From assembly GCF_003086295.3 (NCBI RefSeq), contig NC_092054.1, positions 56,025,546-56,089,545 on the forward strand: 64,000 nucleotides of DNA, read 5' to 3'. Position 1 is the stretch's first letter. The number at the start of each line of letters is the position of its first letter. Both the position numbers and the translations under genes were made by a program. Positions 1 to 9,860 of this stretch are shown piece by piece. Under the pieces are notes generated by a model that worked only from the letters and a program-made list of their open reading frames with translations, searched no databases and was not told the DNA's origin. The DNA comes from Arachis hypogaea (Eukaryota; Streptophyta; Magnoliopsida; Fabales; Fabaceae).

Positions 1-159
1 CAATAAAGTCACCAAGCATCTTGCTTGTATCTCCACCATTATTGTTGGGTTCGGCCATCTCTTCTTCTTTTTCAAAAGTTTCTGTTAGGTCCTCCCCAGA
101 GTCTTTTCAGGTTCCGGATCAGCTTCAACAAGAATGTTCTTATCCTTGCTCCTGCTCAT
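1..159 (-). pseudogene. Element D gag, N-terminal end, broken
   Basis: This is the first part of a Ty3-type gag gene reading leftwards out of the window. The start codon is at 157-159 and the protein begins MSRSKDKNILVEADPEPE, nearly the same as the gag start of element A at 16990. Just after this a short deletion relative to A removes a Lys/Arg-rich stretch and shifts the frame, giving a stop after about 24 codons. The downstream gag residues (GEDLTETFEKEEEMAE) are still readable in another frame. The remainder lies off the left edge. Gag would form the retrotransposon particle; this copy cannot do so unaided. Confidence 0.75.
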
Positions 160-1845
160 ATGAAAAAGAAGATAACAGAAAAGAATAGGAATCCTCTATG
201 TCACAATATAGAAATTCCTTTATGTGAGTAGAAGAATAGAAGAGTAGAATAAAGAAGAGAGAAGATGAAGAATTCGAACACAGAGAGGGAGAGAGGGTTT
301 GAATTATAAGAAGAAGAGAAGTGTTAGTAAATAAATAAATAGAAAGAGACGAGAGAGAGAGAGAGAATTCGAAATTTAAATTAAAATAAATGAAAAATAT
401 TTTTGTTTTTATTTTAATTATAAGTTAGTATTCGAAAATTAAGGGAAGAAATAAAATAAAATTTGAAAAAGATAAGAAATAGTAATTAATTTATTTAGTT
501 TTCAAATTTTAGAGAAAAGATATGATTAAAATAGAAAAAGATATGATTGAAAATCATTTTGAAAAAGATTTGAATTGGAAATTAAAAAGATTTGATTTTG
601 AAAATTAAAGTTGATTACTTGACTAACAAGAAACTAAAAGATATGATTCTAGAATTTAAAGTTTGAACATTTCTTAATAGGCAAGTAACAACTTGAAAAT
701 TTTTTGAATCAAAACATTAAATGTTAGCATTAATTTTAAAAATATGAAATAAAAATAAGAAAAAGATTTTGAAAATCAAATTTTTAGAATTTTTGAAAAT
801 ATTGAAAAAAATGAAAAAGATTTGATTTTTGAAAAAGATTTGAAAAAGATAGAATTTTTAATTTGAAATTTTGACTTGACTCATAAGAAACAATTAAATT
901 TTAAAACTTTATGAATAAGGGAAAGATATTTTTTTTTATTTTTGATTGTTTAGTGAGGAGAGAGAAAAACATAAAAATGATGCAAAACATAAAAATTTAA
1001 GATCAAAACTAAAATGCATGAAAGAACAATTTGAATATCAAGATGAACACCAAGAACACTTTGAAGATCATGATGAACATCAAGAACTTATTTTTGAAAA
1101 TTTTTTTAAGAAAAGAAAAATATGCAAGACACCAAACTAAAAAAATTTTAAATTTTAGAGAATAAAAATTCAAAAATACATATGGAAAACAAGAAAAGAC
1201 ACCAAACAAGAAAATTCAAAGATTAAACAAGGAAAATTATCAAGAACAACTTGAAGACTAAGAAAGAACATAATGCATGTATTTTTCGAAAATTAAAGAG
1301 AAGTTAAAAACATGAAATTGACACCAAACTTCAAATTTGACACAAGACTTAAATAAGAAACATAAAATTTTTGGTTTTTATGGTTTTATTAATTTTTTTG
1401 TATTTTTCAAAAATTATTTTGAAAAAGAAAAATAAGTATTTCAAAAATTTTTAATAAGAATTCTAGGAATCATGCAATGTTAGTCTAAAGCTTCGGTCCA
1501 AAATTTTAGACATGGCTTAATAGCCAGCCAAGCTTCAGCAGAACATTACATAAAACAGCTAAATTGATGAGAAAGATAAAGAAGCTCTTCTAAGGATAAG
1601 TGAAACTTCGGTCCAAAAAAATTAGACATGGCTTACAGCCAGCCAGGATTCAACATATCTCATGAAACTCTAGAATTCGTTCTTAAAAACTCTGAAGAAT
1701 AAAATTTTTTTTGAAATTTTTTTTTGAAACTTTTTTGAAAAATTTTTTTGAAAATAAAAAGAATAAAAACAAAAAGCTTAAAATTAAAATAAAATTACCT
1801 AATCTGAGCAACAAGATGAACCGTCAGTTGTCCAAACTCGAACAA
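160..1845 (-). other. Element D long A/T-rich 5' leader
   Basis: This is the untranslated leader between primer binding site and gag. It is extremely A/T-rich, with many GAAAAAGATTTGA-like words and no supported gene. ACACCAAACT motifs near 1130 and 1321 resemble the polypurine-tract region of the same family read on the opposite strand. A repeated segment beginning CTTCGGTCCAAAA occurs near 1491 and 1605. The leaders of A (16991-18624) and C (25116-26406) have the same character. Confidence 0.6.
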
Positions 1846-1863
1846 TCCCCAGCAACGGTGCCA
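1846..1863 (-). promoter_or_regulatory. Element D primer binding site (tRNA-Asp type)
   Basis: Read on the minus strand the site is TGGCACCGTTGCTGGGGA, beginning six bases after the LTR end. It matches the complement of the plant tRNA-Asp 3' end (TGGCGCCGTTGCCGGGGA) except at two positions. Priming by tRNA-Asp is known for Athila-type Ty3 elements; here it is inferred from the match. Confidence 0.8.
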
Positions 1864-1869
1864 AAAACT

Positions 1870-3537
1870 TGGTGCACGAAATTGTGATCTCAATGGCGCC
1901 AACAACTTGGTACGCACAATTGTAATCTCAACTCTTTTTCACAACTTCGCACAACTAACCAGCAAGTGCACTGGGTCGTCCAAGTAATAAACCTTACGTG
2001 AGTAAGGGTCGATCCCACGGAGATTGTCGGCTTGAAGCAAGCTATGGTCATCCTTGTAAATCTCAGTCAGGCAGATTCAAATGGTTATGAGGTTTTGATA
2101 ATTAAAATATAAATAAAATATAAAATAAAATAGAGATACTTATGTAATTCATTGGTGGGAATTTCAGATAAGTGTCTGGAGATGCTTTGTTGCTTCTGAA
2201 CTTCTGTTTTCCTACTACCTTCTTCCAATCATGCATTACCCCCTTCCATGGCAAGCTGTATGATCCTCTCAGATGAAAACAAATCCATATGCACTGTCAC
2301 CGCACGGCTAATCATTTGTCGGTTTCCGCTAGCATCGGAATAAGACCATTGTCTTTTTGCACACTGTCACTTGTGCCCCACATTCGCAGGTTTGAAGCTC
2401 GTCACAGTCATTCCTTCCCAGATCCTACTCAGAATACCACAGACAAGGTTTAGACTTTTCGGATCTCAGGAATGCTGCCAATGGTTTTAGCCTATACCAC
2501 GAAGACTCTGATCTCACGGAATGGACTGCTCTGTTGTTAGGAGAGACAACCAAGCGTCGTGAACCAGGAGGCTAAGAGATACACACTCAAGCTATTGCAG
2601 GTAGAACAGAAGTGGTTGTCAGGCACGCGTTCATAAGTGAGAATGATGATGAGTGTCACGGATCATCACATTCATCAGGTTGAAGTGCGAGTGAATATCT
2701 TAGAGAAGAAGTAGGCGTGAATTGAATAGAAAAACAATAGTACTTGTATTAATTCATGAAGAACAGCAGAGCTCCACACCTTAATCTATGGGGTGTAGAA
2801 ACTCCACCGTAGAAAATACATAGGTGAAAGGTCTAGGAATGGCCGTGAGGCCAGCCTCCAAACGTGTACAATGATCAAAAGATTGTCAAAAGACTCTTAA
2901 ATCAATCACTAAAAGTAGTTTTTATACTAAACTTGTAATCTAGGTTTACAGAAAATGAGTAACTAAGTGCAAATAGTGCAGAAATCTACTTTCGGGGCCC
3001 ACTTGGTGTGTGCTTGGGCTGAGCATTGAAGCTTTTTTGTGCCTAGACTGTTTCTGGAGTTAAACGCCAGCTTTGGTGCCAGTTTGGGCGTTTAACTTCA
3101 ATTCTGGTGCCAGTTTGGGCGTTTTACACCAGAATTCCTTGGGCTAACTTTGAATGACAGTTTGGGCCATCAAATCTCGGGCAAAGTATGAACTATTATA
3201 TATTGAGGGAAAGCCCAGGATGTCTACTTTCCAATGCAATTGAGACCGCACCAATTGGGCTTATGTAGCTCCTAAAAATCCACTTCGAGTGCAGGGAGGT
3301 CAGAATTCAACAGTATCTGCAGTCCTTTTTCAGCCTCTGAATCAGATTTTTGCTCGGGTCCTTCAATTTCAGCAAAAAAAAAACCTGAAATCACAGAAAA
3401 ACACACAAACTCATAGTAAAGTCCAGAAATGTGATTTTTGAATAAAAACTATTAAAAATATAATAAAAACATACTAAAAACATAATAAAAACTATGTAAA
3501 AACAATACCAAAAAGGGTATAAATTATCCGCTCATCA
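1870..3537 (-). mobile_element. Element D 5' LTR
   Basis: An LTR of 1668 bp in minus orientation, from TGGTGCACG on the left to CTCATCA on the right (TGATGAG when read in its own direction). It is directly followed by the primer binding site, so it is a 5' LTR. It aligns throughout with the A LTR at 9861-11487. A TATAAAA box lies at 2930-2936 on the minus strand, and GGCGTTTAA/TTAAACGCC palindrome halves lie upstream of it at about 3058-3160. A second, decayed PBS-like stretch (GGCGCCAACAACTTGG) lies just inside the LTR at 1895-1910. The bases ATATC at 3538-3542 would be the right copy of the target duplication; the left copy is outside the window. Confidence 0.85.
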
Positions 3538-4395
3538 ATATCCCCTTTATATAGCCCCTTCATTTCAGCATTTCAGCCTTCCGAAATGGGCCAAGAGCCC
3601 CCAAAATTCAAGCTGCACGTGTTTCATTAATGAAATCACGTGTTGGGTCCTGTGCGGACGACAACTCGGCTAAAAATTGATCTGTGCGCACGGGTACTTG
3701 TGCGCACGCACACTTGTCTGTGTGCTCTTTTCCTTATTTTCTTCATGTTCTCTCCCTTGTACATGCTTTCTTCCACTTTTGGCCATCCATTTTTGCCTCT
3801 AAGACCTGAAATCACTCACAAACCATATCACGGCATTGAATGACATAAAAGTGGAATTAAATTGCTCATTTCAAGCACAAAATTGTATTTTTCACATTTA
3901 GAATCAAATTAGGGACAAAACACAAAAGTATGCAATCTTAGTAAATAAGTGTGAGTTTATATGATGAAATTCATCCAATTTGAGTCAAAATATACCATCA
4001 AATATGGACCCATCACATATCATTTTGAAGCCCCGGATATTGGATTTCTAATGGCATTAGAACTACCTCATTCGGACCTCTATAGCCCATGTTATGATGG
4101 ATTTAGTATGAAGAGGCCAGGATTGACAACTTTGCAAATCCTTCATTTCTTCATGAATTCTCCTATTTTGCATGCTCTTTTTTTTCTATTTTTTCAAGTC
4201 ATCCTTGCCTTCAAAGCCTTAAATCACTCAAGCAAATATATCAAGGCATCAAATGTGAGAAAAGTGAATTAAATTTAGTAATTTAAGAACCTAAAAAGTA
4301 TGTTTTTAATCATTAAGAACAATTTAGAAAGAAATCATGAAACCATGCTATTTCAATGAATAAATGTCAGAAAATTTGATAATATCCACCAAATT
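3538..4395 (-). mobile_element. Element H: partial E-type LTR with internal duplication
   Basis: Read on the minus strand this contains ATGCCGTGATATGG followed by TGATTTCAGG, matching the early part of the E LTR (GATGCCGTGATTAGTG... at 52130 and 60476). Two diverged copies of this LTR-start segment lie in tandem (about 4395-3970 and 3965-3730). TGTGCGCACG-type palindromes lie at 3655-3722 and a TATATAAA box at 3546-3553. The sequence stops at the D insertion, so the rest of this LTR lies left of D and outside the window. It interrupts ORF2 of element C. The open frame at 3961-4272 on the plus strand is chance. Confidence 0.6.
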
Positions 4396-4399
4396 CAAT

Positions 4400-5271
4400 A
4401 CAGGCAAGTGCATGCTCTCTGGTTTGCTCCATCCTCTTCTTAGTGATGGGTTGTCCTTTCCAATGGAGATATCTCCCTCTATGACAATTCCAGCTGAATT
4501 GCATAGATGACAGATGAGGTGTGGGAATGCCAACCTTTCATTGGTGGAAGGCTTCTCAGCTATCTTGTACAATTCTTGAGGAATCACCTCATGTACTTCC
4601 ACCTCACTTCCAATCATGATGCAATGAATCATGATGGCTCTGTCAATAGTCACTTCTAACCGATCGCTAGTAGGGATGATGGAACGTTGGATGAATTCCA
4701 ACCATCCTCTAGCTATGGGCTTTAGGTCAACCCTTCTTAGTTGAATGGGCTTGCCTTAGGAATCCCTTTTCCACTGTGCTCCTTCTACACAGATATTTGA
4801 GAGCACTTGATCCAATCTCTGATCAAAGCTGACTCTCCTAGTGTAAGGATGTAGGTCTCCTTGCATTAGAGGCAAGTTGAACGCCAACCTCACACTTTCC
4901 AGGCTAAAATCTAAGATCCTCCCTTGGACAATGGTGATCCAATTCCTTGGATTTGGGTTCACATTATTGTCATGGTTTTTAGTAACCCATGCATTAGCAT
5001 AGAACTCTTGCACCATTAGAATCCCAGCATCTTGAATGGGATTGGTTAGGACTTCCCAACCTCTTCTCCAGATCTCTCTTCAGATTTTTGGATACTCATT
5101 CTTCTTGAGCTTGAAAGGGACCTCAGGAATCACTTTCTTCTCTACCACTACTTCATAGAAGTGGTCTTGATGAGCTTTGGTGATGAATCTCTCCATCTTC
5201 CAAGATTCAGAGGAGGTGGCTACTGCCTTTCGTTTCTGCTTTCTAGAGGGTTCTCCAATCTTGGGTGCCAT
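4400..5271 (-). pseudogene. Element C ORF2, plant transposon-protein type, broken
   Basis: The start codon at 5269-5271 begins MAPKIGEPSRKQKRK. The frame then passes through KLKKNEYP, MVQEFYANAW, SLESVRLAFNLP and the segment near 4701 with EFIQRSIIPTS and AFPHLICHLCNSAG. All of these align with ORF2 of element A (12619-13773). Stops or frame changes near 5080, 5016 and 4756 divide it into three pieces. Homology to A ends near 4405, where the H LTR begins, so the C-terminal third is lost. The family corresponds to the 'putative plant transposon protein' domain (PF20167 by recollection), of unknown function. The 5' side has its own TATA box and a hairpin/PPT-like block. Confidence 0.8.
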
Positions 5272-5306
5272 GAATGGTAATGGAAACACAAAAAGCTATA
5301 CTTTTC

Positions 5307-5344
5307 CGACACCAAACTTAAAACTTTGCTCATCCTTGAGCAAA
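5307..5344 (-). promoter_or_regulatory. PPT-like motif plus hairpin ahead of C ORF2
   Basis: CGACACCAAACTTAAA is followed by the perfect hairpin TTTGCTCA-TCCT-TGAGCAAA (5325-5344). The same pair of elements lies at the 3' LTR boundary of A (11488-11524) and B (8756-8791) and ahead of A ORF2 (13811-13846). The stems differ by compensatory changes. Confidence 0.6.
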
Positions 5345-5473
5345 AACAAAGAAAAGAGAAGAATGAAGTAGAAGAAGAAGAAAATAGAGGAAGATAGAGG
5401 GAGAGAGAGGGCTCGGCCTTGTGGGTCTTATAAGTGTATGAGAGGTGTGTGGATGTAGGGTTATGAAGAGAGG

Positions 5474-5481
5474 TATTTATA
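5474..5481 (-). promoter_or_regulatory. Internal TATA box ahead of C ORF2
   Basis: TATAAATA on the minus strand sits in the context CTCCTATAAATACC, about 200 bp before the ORF2 start codon. Pyrimidine-rich sequence follows, as is usual for plant core promoters. A has a TATATAAA box at the equivalent place (13966-13973). Confidence 0.5.
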
Positions 5482-5709
5482 GGAGTGGGTATGGGTAGGT
5501 TCGAGCATCTGTGGGGTTTTGGGTGGAAAATTTGATTTTGAAGTTGGTGGGAGTTATGATGGTTTTGGGGAAGTGAAATGGATGTGATTGGGGTAGGATT
5601 TATAGGGAAATGTGTATGGAGAAGTGTGAAAGTAAGTGGGGTAGGTAAAGATGCTGTGGGACCCACTAGTCCTGAGAAGTTAGAGAATTCAGATTTTCTA
5701 CTCTCTGCA

Positions 5710-5820
5710 CTAGCGTTTGAACGCCCAGGGTCTGCTCCCTAGCTGGCGTTCAACGCCAGCAATGCTGCCTATTAGGGGCGTTGGACGCCCAGCCAGAGCT
5801 CCCTGGCTGGCGTTCAACTT
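5710..5820. repeat. GGCGTTNAACGCC palindrome array in C, internal
   Basis: At least four dyads of the type GCTGGCGTTCAACGCCAGC and GGGCGTTGGACGCCC lie in about 110 bp. They are upstream (minus sense) of the internal TATA box of C and between the protease gene and ORF2, as in element A. Confidence 0.8.
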
Positions 5821-5949
5821 TAATAACATTCCATTCAGAGTGTTCTGTTTTTACTGCTGTGAATTTTGTCTCTGTTCTGACTGCTGCATATGATCATGAC
5901 CCTAAAATAAAAACAAAAGAAAATAAAAGGACATAAATAATTAATTAAG

Positions 5950-5967
5950 GTTAGGTTGCCTCCTAAC
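5950..5967 (-). ncRNA. Conserved hairpin after the protease gene of C
   Basis: On the minus strand the sequence is GTTAGG-AGGCAA-CCTAAC, a six-pair stem with an AGGCAA loop, 40 bp after the protease stop. A has UUGGG-AGGCAA-CCCAA (14630-14645) and E has GGTGGG-AGACAA-CCCACC (55183-55200), so the stem is conserved by paired changes. It is probably a structure in the element RNA; its function is unknown. Confidence 0.55.
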
Positions 5968-6006
5968 AAGTGATTCTTTAATGTCATTAGCTTGATGGTT
6001 AGCTCC

Positions 6007-6771
6007 TTACGGAGGTGAGTGTGGGCTCAGATTTTCGCCCCTTAAAGTGAACTTTCTTCCTGTCTTCTCATGAATGAGCTCCACATGCTCTAAAGACAGG
6101 ATACGACTCACTGTATGTGGTAAGACTGGCTTCTTAGTGAAATCAACTCTCATACCTGGTGAGAGGCCTTCAGTTGGGACTTTCTTCTCCTTCCAGCCTT
6201 TAGGTACTTTCTTCTTAGTACCTTTGTGCTTAGAGCTTGTTGATGGTTGTCCAACACCAAACTTAGAGTTGATGTTTGGGGACTCTGTAAAGCTTTGCAT
6301 AGAAAGAGAGGGTTGGAACACTAAGTGTTGCAGAGTTATCTCTCTTTTAGAGGGAGAATTGGGATGAGGCATCTTGAACAAGATGTGATCCTCCCCTAGT
6401 TGTAGAGACAGTTCTCCCTTAGCCACATCAATGATAACATTGGCAGTGGCTAGAAAAGGTCTTCCAAGGATGACAGAGTCATCCTCATCCTCTCCAATAT
6501 CCAAGACGATGAAGTTTGTAGGGATGTAGTAGTTTTCAACCTTTACCAAGACATCCTCTACTAAACCATATGGCTTCTTCATTGTTTTGTCTGCTATCTC
6601 TAATGAGATATTTGCAGCTTGTACCTCAAGAATTCCCAGCTTCTCCATTACAGAGAGTGGCATGAGGTTGTTGCTTGACCTTAGGTCACACAGAGCCTTT
6701 TCAAAGGTCATGGTGCCTATGGTGCAAGGAATCAAAAAGTGTCCAGGATCTGGAAGCTTCTGAGGTAGCTT
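6007..6771 (-). pseudogene. Element C aspartic protease, 3' part
   Basis: This is the retropepsin domain of the gag-pol frame, read leftwards. It carries FLIPCTIGTMTFEKALCDL, followed by a Ser-Asn pair where A has Gly-Ser-Gly. The catalytic Asp-Leu/Gly context (CDLGSG in A) is therefore CDLRSS here, so the active site Asp remains but its Thr/Ser-Gly neighbour is altered. The hydrophobic ILGRPFLATA motif, typical of the second half of retropepsins, is present. Past the domain the protein ends in KGTKKKVPKG... and GENLSPHSPP, unlike the shorter A copy. A retropepsin would cut the gag polyprotein in the particle. The upstream half lies beyond element B at 22995-23830. Confidence 0.8.
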
Positions 6772-8755
6772 TGATGAGGGAAAAACGATTCCACATAAAA
6801 CTCACCGGCAAGTGTACCGGGTCACATCAAGTAGTAATTACTCACAAGAGTGAGGTCGATCCCACAGGGATTGATGGATTGAGAAATTTTAGTTAGGTAA
6901 TGAATTTAGTTAAGCGAATATTTGATGAATTGAGTGAAACTTGGTTAACAGAAGCTAAATTGCAAGAAAATAGAAGTGCAGAAGGTAACTTGAGCAGTAA
7001 AGTAAAGTACAGAAGAGGTAAATTGCAGAAACTTGAAGTGCAAGAAAGTAAAAGAGCTAAAACTTAAATTGTAAGAAAGGTAAATTGTAGAAGATTAAAG
7101 TGCAAGAAATGTAAATTGTTGAATCTAAATTGCTGAGAAATGTAAATTGCTTGAAGAATAAAGGGATTTGGGTGTTGGGATTCAGATTTAACTAGAAGAT
7201 ATCAACTAAAGCAAATCAGAGAGCTATGAGATGAAGAGATTCAGCTCTGTAGCAAAACAGAAATGGAAAATTGCTTGAGGAAATAAACAGTAAGAAAACT
7301 TAGTTCAATTATGAAATTCTAAAAGAGAAATTGAAGATCGAAGAATAGCAATGAGATCAGAAAGCAGATCTAGATCTCAATTTCTCCCTTAAACAATCAG
7401 AAAAGAAATTGCAGAAGAAATGAAAATAAAAACAGCAAAGGAAATTCAGATCCAATTCTCCAATTCTCATAACTATATAACAGAAAAGCAAAGATGATTC
7501 TCAGATCAAGAAATTCAATGGAGTTCTTCAATCTCAATTCAAAACCTAAAATAGAAGTAGAAGTTGCAGAAGAAAGAAAATAAAAACAGAAAGCAAATTA
7601 AATCTAATCCCAATTCCCCAAATTCAAATAAAAATTAAAAGTGAAAAACTAAAAATGAGCAAAAGGTCCCTTACAAATTAAATTAACTCCTATTTATACA
7701 CTTTCCATTTTGGTCTTCAAAGCTTGGAATGGGTCTTTTAATTTTTGGATTTGAAGAAAGGTGGATCCGGTTAGCTTTGGTTCAAGTGGCATCGGTCATG
7801 GTGTATGTCGTTAGCTTCCAGGGGAGCGTTCAGTTGGATTTTGTGAACACTATGTTCACTCTTTGTTGGTGAGCCTTTGGTGCGCCTTGGTCTCTCTAGC
7901 GTTCAATAAGTGAATGCTACGTTCACTCTTTGAACGTGGCTCTTGCTGAGTCTTCCTCCCCAAGGCTTGAAGCACGAAAACGTTGCCATAAGAGAACGCT
8001 ACGTTCTAATTTCCAAATGCTACCTCCTTGGTGCGTGCCTTTCCTTGGCTAGCTCTTTGGTGTGCATGCTTTGCTTCTTCAAAAAAGGTGGAAATAGTGA
8101 ACGTAGCGTTCACTTCTTTGAATGCTACCTTGGTTGATTGCTGTACCATTTGGTGCATCTTGGCTTCATGGGCCAGAAGCCACGAAGAAGTTCACAAAAG
8201 TGAACGCTACGTTTGAATTATTGAGCGCTACCCTTGTTGCTTTGATGCTGCATCTTGCTTCCTCGCCAAAGAGTCACGAGAAAGTTGAAAAAGGGGAGCG
8301 CTACGTTCTAAATTTTGAACGCTACCCTTCCCTGGTGCATAGGCCTTTGCTCCCTTGGTTGAGCGCAACGCTTTAATGTCATGGGCCACGCTTTTAAAAG
8401 CGTGGCCTAAGGTCCAAAGCGTGCTCCAACTTCAAAGTGTGCCCCAAAATTATTCTTTCCTCTTTTTGGACTTAATTTATGCTTTCTGCTTCTTTTCCTT
8501 TATCTTTTCACCTATCATCAACCAAACAAATTCATCAAAGCCTCACCAAAATCACAAGATCTTTGCATCATTTATAAAATCAATTAATTCTAGCATAAAA
8601 CCTATGATTTTGTGTACAATACATGATGTTTGATTGATTCAAGATAATCATGAAAATCCACTTCAATTATTTACTTATTGTGCAAGAAAGTGCATAAAAC
8701 CTAATGAAACTAATGAAAAATGCTTGTAAAACTAGCATAAGATGACTTGTCATCA
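6772..8755 (-). repeat. Element B 3' LTR
   Basis: The LTR is nearly identical to 21008-22989. A TATAAATA box lies at 7691-7698 (minus), about 1.06 kb from its 5' end, and the palindrome-rich stretch lies upstream of it. Long open frames inside (7943-8633, plus strand) are chance: they have no family motifs and recur in the other LTR with changes that ignore codon position. Confidence 0.9.
7850..8407. repeat. GAACGCTACGTTC dyad array and 24-bp palindrome in B LTR
   Basis: Dyads of the form GTGAACG-TAG-CGTTCAC (8097-8113), AGAACGCTACGTTCT and related halves recur about ten times upstream of the LTR TATA box. The block ends in a perfect 24-bp palindrome at 8384-8407, GGCCACGCTTTT joined to its reverse complement. 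The other LTR has the same block at about 22060-22641, with the palindrome at 22618-22641. Confidence 0.8.
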
Positions 8756-8791
8756 CAACACCAAACTTAAACATTGCTTGTTCCCAAGCAA
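8756..8791 (-). promoter_or_regulatory. Element B polypurine tract region and hairpin
   Basis: Directly inside the 3' LTR the minus strand reads TTTAAGTTTGGTGTTG, the presumed plus-strand primer. It is preceded by the hairpin TTGCTTG-GGAA-CAAGCAA (8774-8791), whose loop on the element strand fits the GNRA pattern. Confidence 0.65.
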
Positions 8792-9860
8792 GCACTAAAC
8801 ATGAGAAGAAATGAAATGAAACAGAGAAGTATATAGGTCCTTATTTAGTAGATAATAGAATTTGAATAATGGGGTTTTATGCAGACAAAAATGCAGCTCA
8901 ATTATTCTTTGCTGATAGATAAGAAATGCCTTTTTGATGATTCACTAGAGTTGTTGTCATAATGCCTTACTTTTTGATTGATCCCTTTTTGGTTTTTCCT
9001 TCTTTCTTTTGCTTAGAAAGCTTATTTTCAATGATAACTTAGTGTCAAGTGTTGCAGCAGCCTTTTGGATAAATTTTGCTCAACACTTCTTCACTACAGA
9101 CACTTGGCTCACAAATCCTCTTAGGAACATTGATGCCCAGTATCTCTTTGGATCACTAAATGCTTTGTAGCTAGGTTGCTCTTGATGATGGACTTTCGGT
9201 TGGTAATCCCGGATTAGTTAATCCAAGTTACCAAGTTTTAAAAGACTCCTCAGAACCTAATTATCCAAGCATATCCTAGTACAAAAAGCACCACAGACAT
9301 ATGTCCTAAGGTCCAAGCAATTGGTGTCTAGCTTTATTCTTTGTTTCCTTGCCAATTCTTGGCTTTTCTTTTCTTTTTCTTTCTTACTTTGCTTTATTTT
9401 CCAGGGAATTTCATAATAACAGGTTTTATGACAACATCTAAGTTCACACTACATAGAACACTCTATTATGTAGCTTTTATTATTGAGCCTTCCATCCAAT
9501 CAAGCAATTACCACCACAAGTCTTTATTCTAATTCCTACCACATTGGACACTTACTCTCTATTTCAAACATTTTCTCTTATTGATGCAAAAGGGAAACAA
9601 AACAGAATTTAAGATAGATGAGTGATAACAAGCATAATGCAAATCTTAACAAGAAAATTACTCAAGATATGAAAGTGCAGAATATAAAATATTTGGAGGC
9701 ATATCATGTTTCAGATATGCATCATCCTTATTTAATTAAAACTATAAAAGGAACTCTACCACCTCTAGTTGTCGTGCTCTTTCCCTTTGCTGCATTCTCC
9801 TTTCTTCTTGGGCTTCTCTTAGTCTTGCTTGTCTTTTTCTCCTTCTTGCTTTTTGCTGCC
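8792..9860 (-). other. Element B 3' non-coding region
   Basis: This lies between the polypurine tract of B and the inserted element A. It is A/T-rich with pyrimidine runs. No protein motif is supported in any frame. The bases CTGCC at 9856-9860 are the left target-site copy for A; its right partner was deleted. Confidence 0.5.

Noticed and set aside
5220..5666. 148-codon minus-strand frame rich in His, Pro and Ser
   Set aside because: It overlaps the internal promoter, leader and true start of C ORF2 in another frame and has no ATG-led conserved counterpart in A.
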